From positions 1 through 64,000 of the forward strand of contig NZ_JAHCAQ010000017.1 in the NCBI RefSeq assembly GCF_019634845.1: DNA of 64,000 nucleotides. Reading direction: 5' to 3'. The notes below the pieces were generated by a model. The model saw nothing but the letters and a program-made list of their open reading frames with translations. It was not told the DNA's origin and ran no database searches. Below, one piece after another: positions 23,097 to 33,173 of this stretch (the first letter of the stretch is position 1; every line of letters starts with the position of its first letter). The translations under genes were made by a program, and so were the position numbers. Source of the stretch: Dokdonella sp. (GTDB lineage Bacteria > Pseudomonadota > Gammaproteobacteria > Xanthomonadales > Rhodanobacteraceae).

Positions 23097-23120
23097 GCTC
23101 GTACCGGGTTCGTGATCGTG

Positions 23121-23585
23121 GTGTCGCCAAACCGCAGCCGTCATGCCTCCGCAACCGCCGGACTGCGTCCGGCGCTGGAGTGCGTCACCCTTGGCACGCT
23201 CGCGCAACGCGCGCGCGCCCTCGATGAACTTGACCAACGACTGCGCCGCTTGTTGCCCGAGGCGACTGCACGCCAGACGCGACTGGCGGACGTGCGCAAC
23301 GGACGACTGGTCTTCCTGGCATCCAGCCCGATCTGGGCCAGCCGACTGCGCCTGCAACAGACGACGCTGTTGGCCGAAGCCCGCCTCGCACTGGGCGAGA
23401 CGATCGAACGTTTTGCCGTGAAAGTGGCGCCTTTGCCGACCGTTCCCCCGAACCCGACAAAGCCGATACCGCTTTCCGCTGCCACCGCGCAGCACTTGCG
23501 CGAGGCGGCAACAGTCCTCAGCGACCCGCAACTGCGGGCCGTATTGCTCGACATCGCATCCTGCACCGGGAGCAAACCACGCTAG
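23121..23585 (+). CDS. dciA: DciA-like replicative helicase loader (DUF721)
   Basis: A protein of about 154 residues with the DUF721 fold: RARALDELDQRLRRLLPEA, then DVRNGRLVFLASSPIWASRL with the usual conserved W, then RLQQTTLLAEARLALGE. DciA proteins load DnaB where DnaC is absent. The frame contains no methionine, so the start must be GTG; candidates are 23112, 23118 and 23121, none with a clear Shine-Dalgarno. It is divergent from the M23 gene and converges on lpxC, the position DUF721 genes hold in Pseudomonas and relatives. Confidence 0.8.
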   Translation: MSPNRSRHASATAGLRPALECVTLGTLAQRARALDELDQRLRRLLPEATARQTRLADVRNGRLVFLASSPIWASRLRLQQTTLLAEARLALGETIERFAVKVAPLPTVPPNPTKPIPLSAATAQHLREAATVLSDPQLRAVLLDIASCTGSKPR

Positions 23586-23687
23586 GCGTCGTCGTGTCCG
23601 TGACGCCGGTGCCAGTTTGCCCTGTTCCACTCGCGGCGCCTGCGCGCCGCCACACGTCCTGCACCTGTCCTGCGACGGGTCATTGCC

Positions 23688-24599
23688 CTACACCGCCTGC
23701 GCCGGATGCACGTAGGAAATCGGTGCCGCAGCTTCGTCCTCGAAACTGACTTCTTCCCATGCCGCCGCGTCGGCCAGCAGGGTACGCAACAGCTTGTTGT
23801 TGAGTTCGTGGCCCGACTTGTAGCCGTAGAACGCGCCGATCAGGCTGTGGCCGAGCAGGTAGAGGTCGCCGATCGCATCGAGGATCTTGTGCTTGACGAA
23901 CTCGTCCTCGTAGCGCAGGCCATCTTCATTGAGCACGCGGTAGTCATCGAGCACGATCGCGTTGTCCATCGAGCCGCCCAGCGCCAGGTTGCGCTCGCGC
24001 AGATATTCGATGTCGCGCATGAAACCGAAGGTGCGCGCGCGGCTGACTTCCTTGACGAACGAGGTGGTCGAGAAATCGATCTCGCTGGTCGAGGTGCGCT
24101 TGGTGAACATTGGGTGGTTGAAGTCGATCGAGAAACCGACCTTGAAGCCGTCGAACGGCTCGAAGCGCGCCCACTTGTCGCCGTCGCGCACGGTGATCGG
24201 CTTCTTGATGCGGATGAAGCGCTTGGCCTTGGCCTGTTCCTCGATGCCGGCCGACTGCAGCAGGAACACGAACGGACCGGCGCTGCCATCCATGATCGGC
24301 ACTTCGGGCGCCGACAGGTCGACATAGGCATTGTCGATGCCGAGCCCGGCCATCGCCGACAGCAGGTGCTCGACGGTGGCGATGCGCACCTCGCCCTTGG
24401 CCAGCGTGGTGGACAGGCGGGTGTCACCGACATTTTCGCAACAGGAACGGATCTCGACCGGTGCGGCCAGGTCGACGCGGCGGAACACGATGCCGGTGTC
24501 GACCGCTGCCGGTCGCAAGGTCATGTAGACCTTGTCACCCGTGTGGAGACCGACGCCTGTCGCCCTGATGGTGTTCTTGAGCGTGCGTTGCCTGATCAT
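23688..24599 (-). CDS. lpxC: UDP-3-O-acyl-N-acetylglucosamine deacetylase LpxC
   Basis: A zinc deacetylase of 303 residues, the committed step of lipid A synthesis. The N terminus [19 protein letters not shown] is typical. Zinc ligands are H78 ([12 protein letters not shown]) and H237/D241 ([15 protein letters not shown]), with a later histidine in LLGHSLIG. It ends the dcw cluster, 361 bp after ftsZ. The long AT-richer gap next to its start suggests its own promoter, although I cannot define one with confidence. No strong Shine-Dalgarno precedes the ATG. Confidence 0.97.
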   Translation of the reverse strand: MIRQRTLKNTIRATGVGLHTGDKVYMTLRPAAVDTGIVFRRVDLAAPVEIRSCCENVGDTRLSTTLAKGEVRIATVEHLLSAMAGLGIDNAYVDLSAPEVPIMDGSAGPFVFLLQSAGIEEQAKAKRFIRIKKPITVRDGDKWARFEPFDGFKVGFSIDFNHPMFTKRTSTSEIDFSTTSFVKEVSRARTFGFMRDIEYLRERNLALGGSMDNAIVLDDYRVLNEDGLRYEDEFVKHKILDAIGDLYLLGHSLIGAFYGYKSGHELNNKLLRTLLADAAAWEEVSFEDEAAAPISYVHPAQAV

Positions 24600-24960
24600 T
24601 TTTTATGTGTAACCCCGGGGCGGGCGCTGACAAAACGCCGCGAGGTTAGCACAGGGTCCGGAGCGCGGAAAAGTAAAGCGATGCATGTAACCGACACTTT
24701 GTCGCATATTCGCAACAATGCCGGCTCGATGACGCGGACCGCCATGCAACGCCCAGGATCCGCGCCGCCGCCGGCTGCGCAGCCGCCGCCCTGACGCCAC
24801 AGGGCGGCAGCGGAAAGCGCGATGCCGCGGCGACCGCAGCGGACGAATCGGCGGAGCGACGATTCGCCGCAGTGCGGCGGCGGCGGGGCCACGGCCGCTC
24901 CGATGCGGAGCGGACCCGGTGTGAGGCTGGCGCGGCGCCGGGCGACGCCGCGGTCCGTCC
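24600..24960. other. ftsZ-lpxC intergenic region
   Basis: No gene seen. The half next to lpxC (about 24600-24740) is clearly poorer in GC than its surroundings and probably holds the lpxC promoter and leader. The half next to ftsZ carries two perfect inverted repeats, GCCGCCCTG/CAGGGCGGC at 24785-24808 and CCGCTCC/GGAGCGG near 24893-24911. Neither is followed by a T-run on either strand, so they are not obvious intrinsic terminators; they may protect the 3' end of the ftsZ message. Confidence 0.45.
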
Positions 24961-26145
24961 TCAGTCGGCCTGGCGGCGCAGGAAGGCCGGGATGTCGAGA
25001 TAGTCGCCGACCTTTTCGGGCGGGCTGACCGGCTCGGCCATCGTGCGCACCGCCTGGCCCGGAATGCCGAGGTAGTCCTCGACGATCTGGCCGGTGGTGC
25101 CGTCGCGCTTGATCACGCGCATCGGTGGCCGCACGCCACTGTCGCGCTCGCGGCTGTCGCGCGGAATCGCCTGGCGGGCGACCGCGCGATTGAGCCCGGT
25201 TGCCACCACGGTCACGCGCACGTCGTCCTTGAGCTCGGGATCGAGCGCGGTACCGATCACCACCGTCGCGTCCTCGCTGGCGAACTCGTGCACGACCTGG
25301 CCGATGTCGTCGAACTCGCGCATGGTCAGGTTGGTGCCGGCGGTCACGTTGACGAGGATGCCGCAGGCGCCGGCGAGGTTGACGTCGTCGAGCAGCGGGT
25401 TGTTGATCGCCGCCTCGGCCGCCGCCACCGCACGGTCGTCGCCATGGGCGGTGCCGGTGCCCATCATCGCCATGCCCATCTCGGACATGACGGTGCGCAC
25501 ATCGGCGAAGTCGACATTGATGAGGCCCGGCCGCGTGATGAGGTCGGCGATGCCCTGCACGGCGCCGAGCAGCACGTCGTTGGCCTGCTTGAACGCGCTC
25601 AGCAGCGTCACGTCGCGGCCGAGCACGGTGAGCAGCTTCTCGTTGGGCACCGTGATGAGCGAGTCGCAGTACTGGCCGAGATCCTCGATGCCCTTGAGCG
25701 CGACCTGCATGCGGCGCCGGCCCTCGAACGGGAATGGCTTGGTCACCACCGCCACGGTCAGGATGCCCAGTTCCTTGGCCAGTTGCGCCACCACCGGCGC
25801 CGCGCCGGTGCCGGTGCCGCCACCCATGCCGCAGGTGATGAAGGCCATGTCGGCCCCCTGCAGCAGCTCGACGATGCGCTCACGATCCTCGAGCGCGGCC
25901 TGCCGGCCGACCTCGGGATTGGCGCCGGCGCCGAGGCCCTTGGTGACGTTGGCACCGAGTTGCAGCGTGAACTTGGCGCCGCTGGTCTTGAGCGCCTGGG
26001 CATCGGTGTTGGCGCAGACGAAGTCCACCCCGTCGACACCCGCATGGACCATGTGGCTGACTGCGTTGCCGCCGCCACCGCCCACGCCGACCACCTTGAT
26101 TACCGCGTTCGGCGCCATCTTTTCCACGAATTCGAAACTGGCCAT
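24961..26145 (-). CDS. ftsZ: Cell division tubulin FtsZ
   Basis: A GTPase of 394 residues that forms the Z ring. The tubulin signature GMGGGTGTGAAPVVAQL lies at residues 106-122 and the synergy-loop region LINVDFADVRTVM is present. The C-terminal peptide GDYLDIPAFLRRQAD, which binds FtsA and ZipA, is intact. The linker is short. I chose MASFEFVEKM as start, with GGGAG just upstream; an in-frame ATG six codons earlier is less likely. It follows ftsA after 207 bp containing a GCGACGC/GCGTCGC hairpin, so an extra ftsZ promoter there is plausible. Confidence 0.97.
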   Translation of the reverse strand: MASFEFVEKMAPNAVIKVVGVGGGGGNAVSHMVHAGVDGVDFVCANTDAQALKTSGAKFTLQLGANVTKGLGAGANPEVGRQAALEDRERIVELLQGADMAFITCGMGGGTGTGAAPVVAQLAKELGILTVAVVTKPFPFEGRRRMQVALKGIEDLGQYCDSLITVPNEKLLTVLGRDVTLLSAFKQANDVLLGAVQGIADLITRPGLINVDFADVRTVMSEMGMAMMGTGTAHGDDRAVAAAEAAINNPLLDDVNLAGACGILVNVTAGTNLTMREFDDIGQVVHEFASEDATVVIGTALDPELKDDVRVTVVATGLNRAVARQAIPRDSRERDSGVRPPMRVIKRDGTTGQIVEDYLGIPGQAVRTMAEPVSPPEKVGDYLDIPAFLRRQAD

Positions 26146-26352
26146 CTCTCCCATCCTCCGCAATTGTCGTTATGTATGTGTCATGCCCGGCCGCGTGAGC
26201 GTCCCGCTCCGCGCCGTATCGCAGCGGCTGGCGTGCCGCTGGGTTGGCAACCGGTTCGGTCGCCGACCGCGACGCTCCGCGTCGCGCTGTTGCCCCTTGC
26301 GCTGCTCCCTGCGCCGTTGCCGCTCCCGCTGCCCGCGCTGCCTGCGCAGGCC

Positions 26353-27588
26353 TCAGAACTCACCCTTGAACCAGGTCGAAACGCGGCCCCACAAGCCGCC
26401 CATCGCCGCACCGCCGCCGCTGCCCGAGCTGCGCGTGGTGCCGCCGCGGCTGCCGTGGATCAGCAGCCCCACGCCGGTTGCCTGCATCGGATTGGCGACC
26501 ACGTCGGCCAGTCCCGTCACGTGTTGCGGCGTGCCCAGCCGTACCGGCATGTGGAACAGTTCCTCGGCCAGGTCGAGCGCGCCTTCCATGCGTGCGGCGC
26601 CGCCGGTCAGCACGATGCCCGCGCGCACCAGTTCGGCGCGGCCGCTGCGCTGCAGGTCGGCCTGCACCATCTCGAAGATCTCCTCGTAGCGAGGCTGCAC
26701 CGCCTCGGCGAGGTTCTGCCGCGCCAACCGCCGCGGCGGACGGTCGCCGACGCTGGGCACCTGGATCGTCTCCTCGGCGTGGGCGAGTTGGGCCAGTGCG
26801 CAGGCGTAGCGGACCTTGAGTTCCTCGGCATGCGCGGTCGGCGTGCGCATGAGATGGGCGATGTCGGCGGTGACCTGGTCGCCACCGATCGCCAGCGACG
26901 CGGTATGGCGCAACGCACCTTGCGTGTAGACCGCGATGTCGGTGGTGCCGGCGCCGATGTCGACCATGCACACGCCGAGTTCGCGCTCGTCGGCGGTCAA
27001 CACCGCGCGCGCCGAGGCCACCGCGGCCGGCAGCAGTTCGTCGACCTGCAGGCCGCAGCGGTTGATGCACTTGGTGATGTTCTGGATCGTGCTGGCCGCC
27101 CCGGTGACCAGGTGCACGTTGGCTTCCAGACGCACGCCGAACATCCCGATCGGATGGCGGATGCCTTCCTGGCCATCGATCACGTATTCCTGCGGCTCGC
27201 GGTACAGCACGCTGCGGTCGGCCGGAATCGCGATCGCGCAGGCCGAGTTGAGCACGGCTTCGAGGTCGGCGGCGCTGACTTCGCGGTCGCGGATCGGCGC
27301 CGTGCCGTGCGAGTTCTCGTCGCGGATGTGACTGCCGGCGATCGAGGCGTACACCGAGCGGATCTGGCAACCGGCCATGAGCTCGGCTTCCTCGACCGCG
27401 CGCTGGATCGAATGCGTGGTCGAGTCGATGTCGACCACGACGCCACGCTTGAGACCATGCGCCGGGTGCGAGCCGATGCCGATGATCTCGACCGGCTCGC
27501 CCGCTGCGTGCTCGCCGACGATGGTGACGATCTTCGAGGTGCCGACGTCGAGGCCGACGATGAGGTTCTTGTCGGTCTTGGTCTTCAT
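26353..27588 (-). CDS. ftsA: Cell division protein FtsA
   Basis: An actin-like ATPase that tethers FtsZ to the membrane; 411 residues. Phosphate 1 motif LIVGLDVGTSKIVTIVGE is at the N terminus, phosphate 2 is VCMVDIGAGTTDIAVY and the adenosine loop is IVLTGGAARMEG. The C terminus GLWGRVSTWFKGEF is the amphipathic membrane-targeting helix, preceded by a Ser/Gly-rich linker. The ATG coincides with the TGA that would end ftsQ in the restored frame (ATGA), as expected for this pair. Confidence 0.97.
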   Translation of the reverse strand: MKTKTDKNLIVGLDVGTSKIVTIVGEHAAGEPVEIIGIGSHPAHGLKRGVVVDIDSTTHSIQRAVEEAELMAGCQIRSVYASIAGSHIRDENSHGTAPIRDREVSAADLEAVLNSACAIAIPADRSVLYREPQEYVIDGQEGIRHPIGMFGVRLEANVHLVTGAASTIQNITKCINRCGLQVDELLPAAVASARAVLTADERELGVCMVDIGAGTTDIAVYTQGALRHTASLAIGGDQVTADIAHLMRTPTAHAEELKVRYACALAQLAHAEETIQVPSVGDRPPRRLARQNLAEAVQPRYEEIFEMVQADLQRSGRAELVRAGIVLTGGAARMEGALDLAEELFHMPVRLGTPQHVTGLADVVANPMQATGVGLLIHGSRGGTTRSSGSGGGAAMGGLWGRVSTWFKGEF

Positions 27589-28426
27589 GGCGTGAGGGCC
27601 GCAAATGATGATGGGGAAATGGACGCCGCAACGTGGACCGGCGACGGCGCGGCGCGGAGCCGCGGCGCTCGCCGGTCGTCGCTGGCAGGGCTCTGCATGC
27701 GCGCCGCGCGCTGGCGGGTGTGCCGGGAGCCGCCGGCGGCCAGGCCACGGCAAAGCCGTTGGCGTAGCGCAGGTCGATCGTGGCCGGCGCCTGCGCGCGC
27801 ATGCCGGCCACGCGCGACCACACGTCGAGGAAACGGCGCAGGCGCTCGGCGCCTTGTTCGCGGCCGAGTTCGACCTGCGTGCCGCTCGACAGTCCGATGC
27901 GCCAACTGCCGCGCGGCGACAGCTCGAGCGAGGTCACGGTCATGCCGCTGGCGGCGAAGTCGCGCTGGCATTGCGCGTGGAAGCGCAGCACTTCGCCGAC
28001 CCGCTCGTCGGGCCCGGCCAGGCGCGGCAGCGTGTCCAATGCCTCGGCACCGGCCACCGCAAACAGCGCACCGTGGCGGTTGACGAGACGATCGTTGCCC
28101 CAGCGCGCATAGGGCTGCTGCTCGTAGACGACCACGTCGACCGTGTCGGGCCAGCGCTTGCGCGTCTCCACGCGCTCGACCCACGGCAGCCGCGCGATCG
28201 CATCGCGCAGCGGGCCGAGGCGGATCGCGAAGAAGCCCTGCCCCAGGTATGGCCGCGCGGCGGCGCGGATCTGCTCGGCATCGACATGGGCGAATTCGGC
28301 GCGCACCGCCAGCCGCGTCACCGGCCAGCTGTCGGTGGCGAACCAGCCCTGCAGCACGCCGACCAGCGGCAGCGCCACCAGCGCCAGCGCGAACAGCCAT
28401 GCGGCGAGCTTGAGGGCCGCGTTCAT
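27585..28426 (-). CDS. ftsQ: Cell division protein FtsQ, probable frameshift near the 3' end
   Basis: Divisome bitopic protein. A membrane segment lies at about residues 5-27 ([20 protein letters not shown]), then the POTRA domain ([39 protein letters not shown]) and the beta domain ([19 protein letters not shown]). GGAGG precedes the ATG, and ddl overlaps it by ATGA. After [14 protein letters not shown] the frame finds no stop until 26360, deep inside ftsA. A neighbouring frame ends at TGA 27585-27587, overlapping the ftsA ATG. The interval is 842 bp, one base short of 281 codons, so one missing base would give a normal FtsQ of about 280 residues. Coordinates assume that end. It may be an assembly error, a real mutation or recoding. 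Confidence 0.85.
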
Positions 28427-29448
28427 GGCTGGCCTCCGCTGCCCCAGCCGGCTTCGCGGTCGAAGCTCGTCTCGAGCACGCGCCAGCACAGGGTCTCGAA
28501 ATCGATGCCCATCTCGCGCGCGGCCTTGGGCACCAGCGAATGGCTGGTCATGCCCGGCGCGGTATTGACCTCGAGCAGGTAGTTGCGACCGGCGCGGTCG
28601 CGCATGATGTCGACGCGTCCCCAGCCGCTGCAGCCCAGCGCATCGAAAGCAGCCAGCGCCAGCGCGCGCACGTCCTGCTCGGCCGCGCCATCGAGGCCCG
28701 GGCACAGGTACTGGGTATCTTCGGCCACGTACTTGGCGTGATAGTCGTAGAACTCGCCCTTGGGCACGATGCGGATCGACGGCAGCGCCTGGCGATCGAG
28801 CACGCCGACCGTGAGCTCGTCGCCGAGGATCATCTCCTCGACCAGGAGGTCGCCGCTGTAGCGCGCGGCCAGCGCCGCGGCGGCATCGAGGTCGGCCTCG
28901 CGCAGCACGCGCGACACGCCGACGCTGGAGCCTTCGCAGGCCGGCTTGACGATGACGGGCAAGCCGAGCTCGCGCGCGGCGGCGTGCACGTCACCGGCCG
29001 CATGCGCGCCGGCTGCGGCCGACTTGCGCAAGGCGACGAAGCGCGGGGTCGGCAGGCCCTGCGCGATCCACACCTGCTTGCTGCGCACCTTGTCCATCGA
29101 CAGCGCCGAACCGAGCACGCCCGAACCGGTGTAGGGCACGCACAGCGAATCGAGCGCGCCCTGCAGCACGCCATCCTCGCCGCCGCCGCGCTGGCCATGC
29201 AGGATGTTGAACACGCGCGCGTAATGACCCGCGCGCAGCGCATCGAGCAGCGCCGGAATGCCATCGACCGCATGCGCGTCGACGCCACGCGCGCGCAGCG
29301 CGGCGAGCACGTTGCGACCCGAATCGAGTGACACCTCGCGTTCGGCCGACTGGCCACCCATGACCACCGCGACGCGGCCGAATGCGGCCGGATCACCGAT
29401 GCGGCCGCTGCCGGCGGCGCGGGCGTGATGCGGGTCGATGGCGATCAT
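28423..29448 (-). CDS. ddl: D-alanine--D-alanine ligase
   Basis: An ATP-grasp enzyme of 341 residues that makes the D-Ala-D-Ala end of the peptidoglycan stem peptide. It shows [19 protein letters not shown] at the N terminus, [17 protein letters not shown], the ATP-binding lysine region [16 protein letters not shown] and the Mg-binding [15 protein letters not shown]. About 20 extra N-terminal residues precede the usual start. AGGAGG lies just before the ATG, which overlaps the murC stop by four bases. It corresponds to DdlB by position. Confidence 0.96.
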   Translation of the reverse strand: MIAIDPHHARAAGSGRIGDPAAFGRVAVVMGGQSAEREVSLDSGRNVLAALRARGVDAHAVDGIPALLDALRAGHYARVFNILHGQRGGGEDGVLQGALDSLCVPYTGSGVLGSALSMDKVRSKQVWIAQGLPTPRFVALRKSAAAGAHAAGDVHAAARELGLPVIVKPACEGSSVGVSRVLREADLDAAAALAARYSGDLLVEEMILGDELTVGVLDRQALPSIRIVPKGEFYDYHAKYVAEDTQYLCPGLDGAAEQDVRALALAAFDALGCSGWGRVDIMRDRAGRNYLLEVNTAPGMTSHSLVPKAAREMGIDFETLCWRVLETSFDREAGWGSGGQP

Positions 29449-30884
29449 GCGCCGCCTCCTGACTTGAGCTGTCCGGCTGCCGCGAGCTCGCTGGCGGCCG
29501 CCCCGATGTCGCCGGCACCGAGCAGCACGAGCAGGTCGCCATCGCGCAGCAGCGGCGGCAAGGTGGCGGCCAGTTCGCGCGGATGCGCGATCAGCACCGG
29601 ATCGACCTTGCCGCGCGCGCGCACCGCACGCGCCAGGGCGCGACCGTCGGCATTGGCGATCGGCGCCTCGCCGGCCGGGTAGACCTCGGTCAGCACGAGC
29701 ACATCGACCTCGGCGAGCGCGTTGGCGAAATCGTCGAGCAGGTCGCGCGTGCGCGAGTAGCGATGGGGCTGGAACGCGACCACCAGTCGCCGCTGCGGCC
29801 AGCCCGCGCGGGCGGCGGCGAACACGGCCGCGATCTCGCGCGGATGGTGACCATAGTCGTCGACCAGCAGCGCGTGACCGTGGTCGAGCGCCAGTTCGCC
29901 GCGCAACTGGAACCGGCGCCCCACGCCCTGGAAGTGCGCCAGCGCGCGCGCCATGGCCGCCGGCTCGACACCGAGCTGCCAGCCGACCGCGCAGGCGGCC
30001 AGCGCATTGAGCACGTTGTGGCGACCCGGCAGGTTGAGCACGATCGGCAGCGGCTCGTGGCCGGGCAGGTGCAGCATGAAGCGCGTGGTGGAAGCGTCCT
30101 GGCACAGCGCACTGGCGCGCACGTCGGCGGCGGCGTCGATCGCATAGGTGAGCGCGCGCCGATTGGTGTCGCGCGCCAGCACGGCCACGTTGGGATCGTC
30201 CACGCACAGCACTGCCAGGCCATAGAACGGCAGCCGATGCAGGAAGTCCGCGAACGCCTTGCGCACCTGCTCGAAGTCGCCGCCGTAGTTCTCGAGGTGG
30301 TCGGCATCGATGTTGGTGACGATCGCGATCACGGGCGACAGCAGCAGGAACGAGCCATCGGACTCGTCGGCCTCGGCGACGAGGTATTCGCCGCTGCCCA
30401 GGCGCGCATTGGCACCGGCGGCGATGAGCTGGCCGCCGATCACGAAGGTGGGATCGAGCCCGGCCTCGGCCAGCACGCTGGCGGTGAGGCTCGTGGTGGT
30501 GGTCTTGCCATGCGTGCCGGCGACCGCGATGCCGCGGCGGAAGCGCATGAGCTCGCCGAGCATCTCGGCGCGCGGCACGATCGGGATGCGCCGCTCACGC
30601 GCCGCGAGCAGCTCGGGGTTGTCGGCAGCGATTGCGCTCGACACCACCACCACGTCGGCATCGGCGACGTGCGCCGCCGCGTGGCCGCGCCCGATGCGCG
30701 CACCGAGCGCAGCCAGCCGCCGCGTGGTGGCGTTGTCGGCCTTGTCCGAGCCCGACACCGCATAGCCGAGGTTGCACAGCACCTCGGCGATGCCGCTCAT
30801 GCCGACACCCCCGATGCCGACGAAGTGCACGCGGCGGAAGTCCTGCATGATGTCGCCATGCTGGTGGAGGCGGGCCGGCGTCAT
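29445..30884 (-). CDS. murC: UDP-N-acetylmuramate--L-alanine ligase MurC
   Basis: Adds the first stem-peptide residue to UDP-MurNAc in the cytoplasm; 479 residues. [17 protein letters not shown] is the N-terminal nucleotide motif and [15 protein letters not shown] is the ATP P-loop; [16 protein letters not shown] and [14 protein letters not shown] follow. The ATG at 30884 overlaps the murG stop (ATGA) and has GAGG upstream; a start at MQDFRR twelve codons later is the alternative. It lies between murG and ddl as in most gammaproteobacteria. Confidence 0.96.
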   Translation of the reverse strand: MTPARLHQHGDIMQDFRRVHFVGIGGVGMSGIAEVLCNLGYAVSGSDKADNATTRRLAALGARIGRGHAAAHVADADVVVVSSAIAADNPELLAARERRIPIVPRAEMLGELMRFRRGIAVAGTHGKTTTTSLTASVLAEAGLDPTFVIGGQLIAAGANARLGSGEYLVAEADESDGSFLLLSPVIAIVTNIDADHLENYGGDFEQVRKAFADFLHRLPFYGLAVLCVDDPNVAVLARDTNRRALTYAIDAAADVRASALCQDASTTRFMLHLPGHEPLPIVLNLPGRHNVLNALAACAVGWQLGVEPAAMARALAHFQGVGRRFQLRGELALDHGHALLVDDYGHHPREIAAVFAAARAGWPQRRLVVAFQPHRYSRTRDLLDDFANALAEVDVLVLTEVYPAGEAPIANADGRALARAVRARGKVDPVLIAHPRELAATLPPLLRDGDLLVLLGAGDIGAAASELAAAGQLKSGGGA

Positions 30885-31966
30885 GCGCCCACCTCGAGGC
30901 AGACTGCGGCAATGCGCTCGGCGGCGTCGGGCTTGGCCAGCGTGCGCGCGGCCTGCGCCATCCGCAGCAGTCGCGTGCGGTCGGACAGCTCCTCCAGCAC
31001 GCCGCCGAGCTGCTTGACGAAATCGTCGCCCTCGGCGACCAGACGCGCACCACCGGCCGCGACCATCGCCTGTGCATTGCGCGTCTGGTGATCGTCGACC
31101 GCATGCGGAAACGGCACCAGGATCGATGGCGCACCGGCGGCGGCGAGTTCGGCCAGGGTCAGCGCACCGGCGCGGCAGATCACGAGATCGGCCCAGGCGT
31201 AGGCAGCGGCCATGTCGTCCTCGAACGGCACCACGTCGGCCTCGATGCCAGCCGCCAGATACGCCGCCCGGGCCTTGTCGAAATGCTGCGCGCCGCATTG
31301 GTGACGCACCACCACCGGCAGGCGTGAACCACGCCGGCGCAGCACCTCGGGCAGCGCGGCATTGAGGCTCTGCGCGCCCTGGCTGCCGCCGAGCACGAGC
31401 AATTGCAGCGGGCCGCTGCGCGCGGCGTACCGTTGCGCAGGCGCGGCCACGGCCACGATCGAGGCGCGCACCGGATTGCCGACCCATTCGCCCTGCGCGA
31501 ACACGTGGTCGAATCCGGTCAGCACGCGGCGCGCCTTGCGCGCGAGCAGACGGTTGGTGAGGCCGGCGATGCTGTTTTGTTCATGCACGACGAGCGGCAC
31601 CTGCGCCCATTGCGCGGCAAGACCGCCCGGAGCGGCGGCATAGCCGCCCATCGACAGCACGCAGCGCGGCGCATGCTTGCGCAGCAGGGCCCGCGCGGCG
31701 AGCGTGGCGCGCAGCAGGCGCAGCGGCATGGCGAGCTTGGTGAGCAGGCCCTTGCCGCGCAGGCCGCCGATCGCGAGCGTCTCCAGCATCAGGCCGTGCC
31801 CGGGCACGAGTCGGGTTTCGAGTCCACCCTGTGCGCCGAGCCAGACCACGGCGACGCCGCGCGCGCGCAGCTCGTCGGCGACGGCCAGGCCCGGGAAGAT
31901 GTGGCCACCGGTGCCGCCGGCCATGATGAGGACCGGACCGCCGGCGCTGGCGAGCGGGCGCTTCAT
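30881..31966 (-). CDS. murG: Lipid II synthase MurG (UDP-GlcNAc transferase)
   Basis: A peripheral inner-membrane GT28 glycosyltransferase of 361 residues that turns lipid I into lipid II. It shows the N-terminal glycine-rich loop [20 protein letters not shown], then [29 protein letters not shown] and the donor-sugar segment [20 protein letters not shown]. The starting ATG overlaps the ftsW stop. Its tail overlaps murC by four bases. Confidence 0.97.
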   Translation of the reverse strand: MKRPLASAGGPVLIMAGGTGGHIFPGLAVADELRARGVAVVWLGAQGGLETRLVPGHGLMLETLAIGGLRGKGLLTKLAMPLRLLRATLAARALLRKHAPRCVLSMGGYAAAPGGLAAQWAQVPLVVHEQNSIAGLTNRLLARKARRVLTGFDHVFAQGEWVGNPVRASIVAVAAPAQRYAARSGPLQLLVLGGSQGAQSLNAALPEVLRRRGSRLPVVVRHQCGAQHFDKARAAYLAAGIEADVVPFEDDMAAAYAWADLVICRAGALTLAELAAAGAPSILVPFPHAVDDHQTRNAQAMVAAGGARLVAEGDDFVKQLGGVLEELSDRTRLLRMAQAARTLAKPDAAERIAAVCLEVGA

Positions 31967-33171
31967 GGGCGCACCGCGAGCGGTTGGCGCTGCGCCACCA
32001 GCGCCATCATCGCGTTGTCGGCGCGGCTGACCTCGTAGCTCACGCGTGCCAGCAGGCCGATCGCGGCGCAGGTCATCATCACGCTGGAGCCGCCCGAGCT
32101 GATCAACGGCAGGGTCAGGCCCTTGGTCGGCAGCACGCCGAGGTTGACGCCGATCGAGACCAGCGCCTGCAGGCCGAGCATGAGCGAGATGCCGAAGGCG
32201 CAGTAGGCGGCGAAATGGCGGTTCTGCTCCAGCGCGCGCATGCCGATCACGAAGCCGCGGCCGATCAGGCAGGCGAACAGCACCAGCACGAGCAGGATGC
32301 CGGCGAAGCCCAGTTCCTCGGCCAGCACGGCCAGGATGAAATCGGTGTGCGCCTCGGGCAGGTAGAACAGCTTCTGCACCGAGCCGCCCAACCCGACCCC
32401 GAACCATTCGCCGCGACCGACCGCGATGAGTGCCTGGGTGAGCTGGAAGCCGTCCTTGAACGGATCGGCCCAGGGATCGAGGAACGAGGTCAGGCGCTTG
32501 ACGCGGTAGTCCTGGCTGAAGGCGAGCCACGCCAGCAGCGGCGTGACCGCGACGCCGAGGATGGCCAGGTCACGCAGGCGTGCGCCGCCGAGCCAGACCA
32601 TGCCCAGCACCACCGCCATCAGCAGCGTGGCCGAGCCGAAATCCGGTTGCGCGAGCAGCAGTGCCGCGAACAGCGCGGCAATGCCGATCGGCTTGATCAC
32701 GCCGAGCAAGGTGCCCTGCACGTCGTCGCGATGGCGCACGAGGTAGCTCGACAGGTACACCACAACGATGATCTTGACCGCCTCGACCGACTGGAAGCCA
32801 AGCGGACCGAAGCGGATCCAGCGCCGCGCACCGTTGATGCGCACACCGATCATCGGCGCGAACACGAGCAGCAGCAGCACCGCGCCCAGTCCAAGCAGCG
32901 GCAGTGCATGGCGTTGCAGCCAGGCGAGCTCCAGGCGCGCCATCACGAGCGCCGCACCGAGACCGAGCCCGAGGAACATCAGGTGCCGTTGCAGGTAATG
33001 GAACGCACCCACGTGCTGGCCTTCGGCCACCGCGATCGAGCTCGAACCGACCATGACCACGCCCAGGCTGGCCAGAGCGCAGGCCGCCAGGATCAGGGCG
33101 AGGTCGTAGCGACCGCGCGCTCCGTCGATGCGCTGGGCCTGCAGGTCTCCGGCTGGCGTGAGCAGCAGCAT
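31963..33171 (-). CDS. ftsW: SEDS peptidoglycan polymerase FtsW
   Basis: The septal glycan polymerase partner of FtsI; a polytopic SEDS protein of 402 residues with about ten membrane segments. It shows INGARRWIRFGPLGFQSVE, QPDFGSATLLMAVV, and the C-terminal GVLPTKGLTLPLISSGGSSV typical of FtsW/RodA. The aspartate of the family active site lies in LLAQPDFGS. It begins 2 bp after mraY ends; murD, which normally stands between these two genes, is absent. Confidence 0.96.
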   Translation of the reverse strand: MLLLTPAGDLQAQRIDGARGRYDLALILAACALASLGVVMVGSSSIAVAEGQHVGAFHYLQRHLMFLGLGLGAALVMARLELAWLQRHALPLLGLGAVLLLLVFAPMIGVRINGARRWIRFGPLGFQSVEAVKIIVVVYLSSYLVRHRDDVQGTLLGVIKPIGIAALFAALLLAQPDFGSATLLMAVVLGMVWLGGARLRDLAILGVAVTPLLAWLAFSQDYRVKRLTSFLDPWADPFKDGFQLTQALIAVGRGEWFGVGLGGSVQKLFYLPEAHTDFILAVLAEELGFAGILLVLVLFACLIGRGFVIGMRALEQNRHFAAYCAFGISLMLGLQALVSIGVNLGVLPTKGLTLPLISSGGSSVMMTCAAIGLLARVSYEVSRADNAMMALVAQRQPLAVRP

Positions 33172-33173
33172 CG

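Noticed and set aside
26146-26352. ftsZ promoter candidates in the ftsA-ftsZ gap
   Set aside because: AT-richer CATACATAAC near the ftsZ start is suggestive, but no -35 at proper spacing could be found, so it was not listed as a feature.
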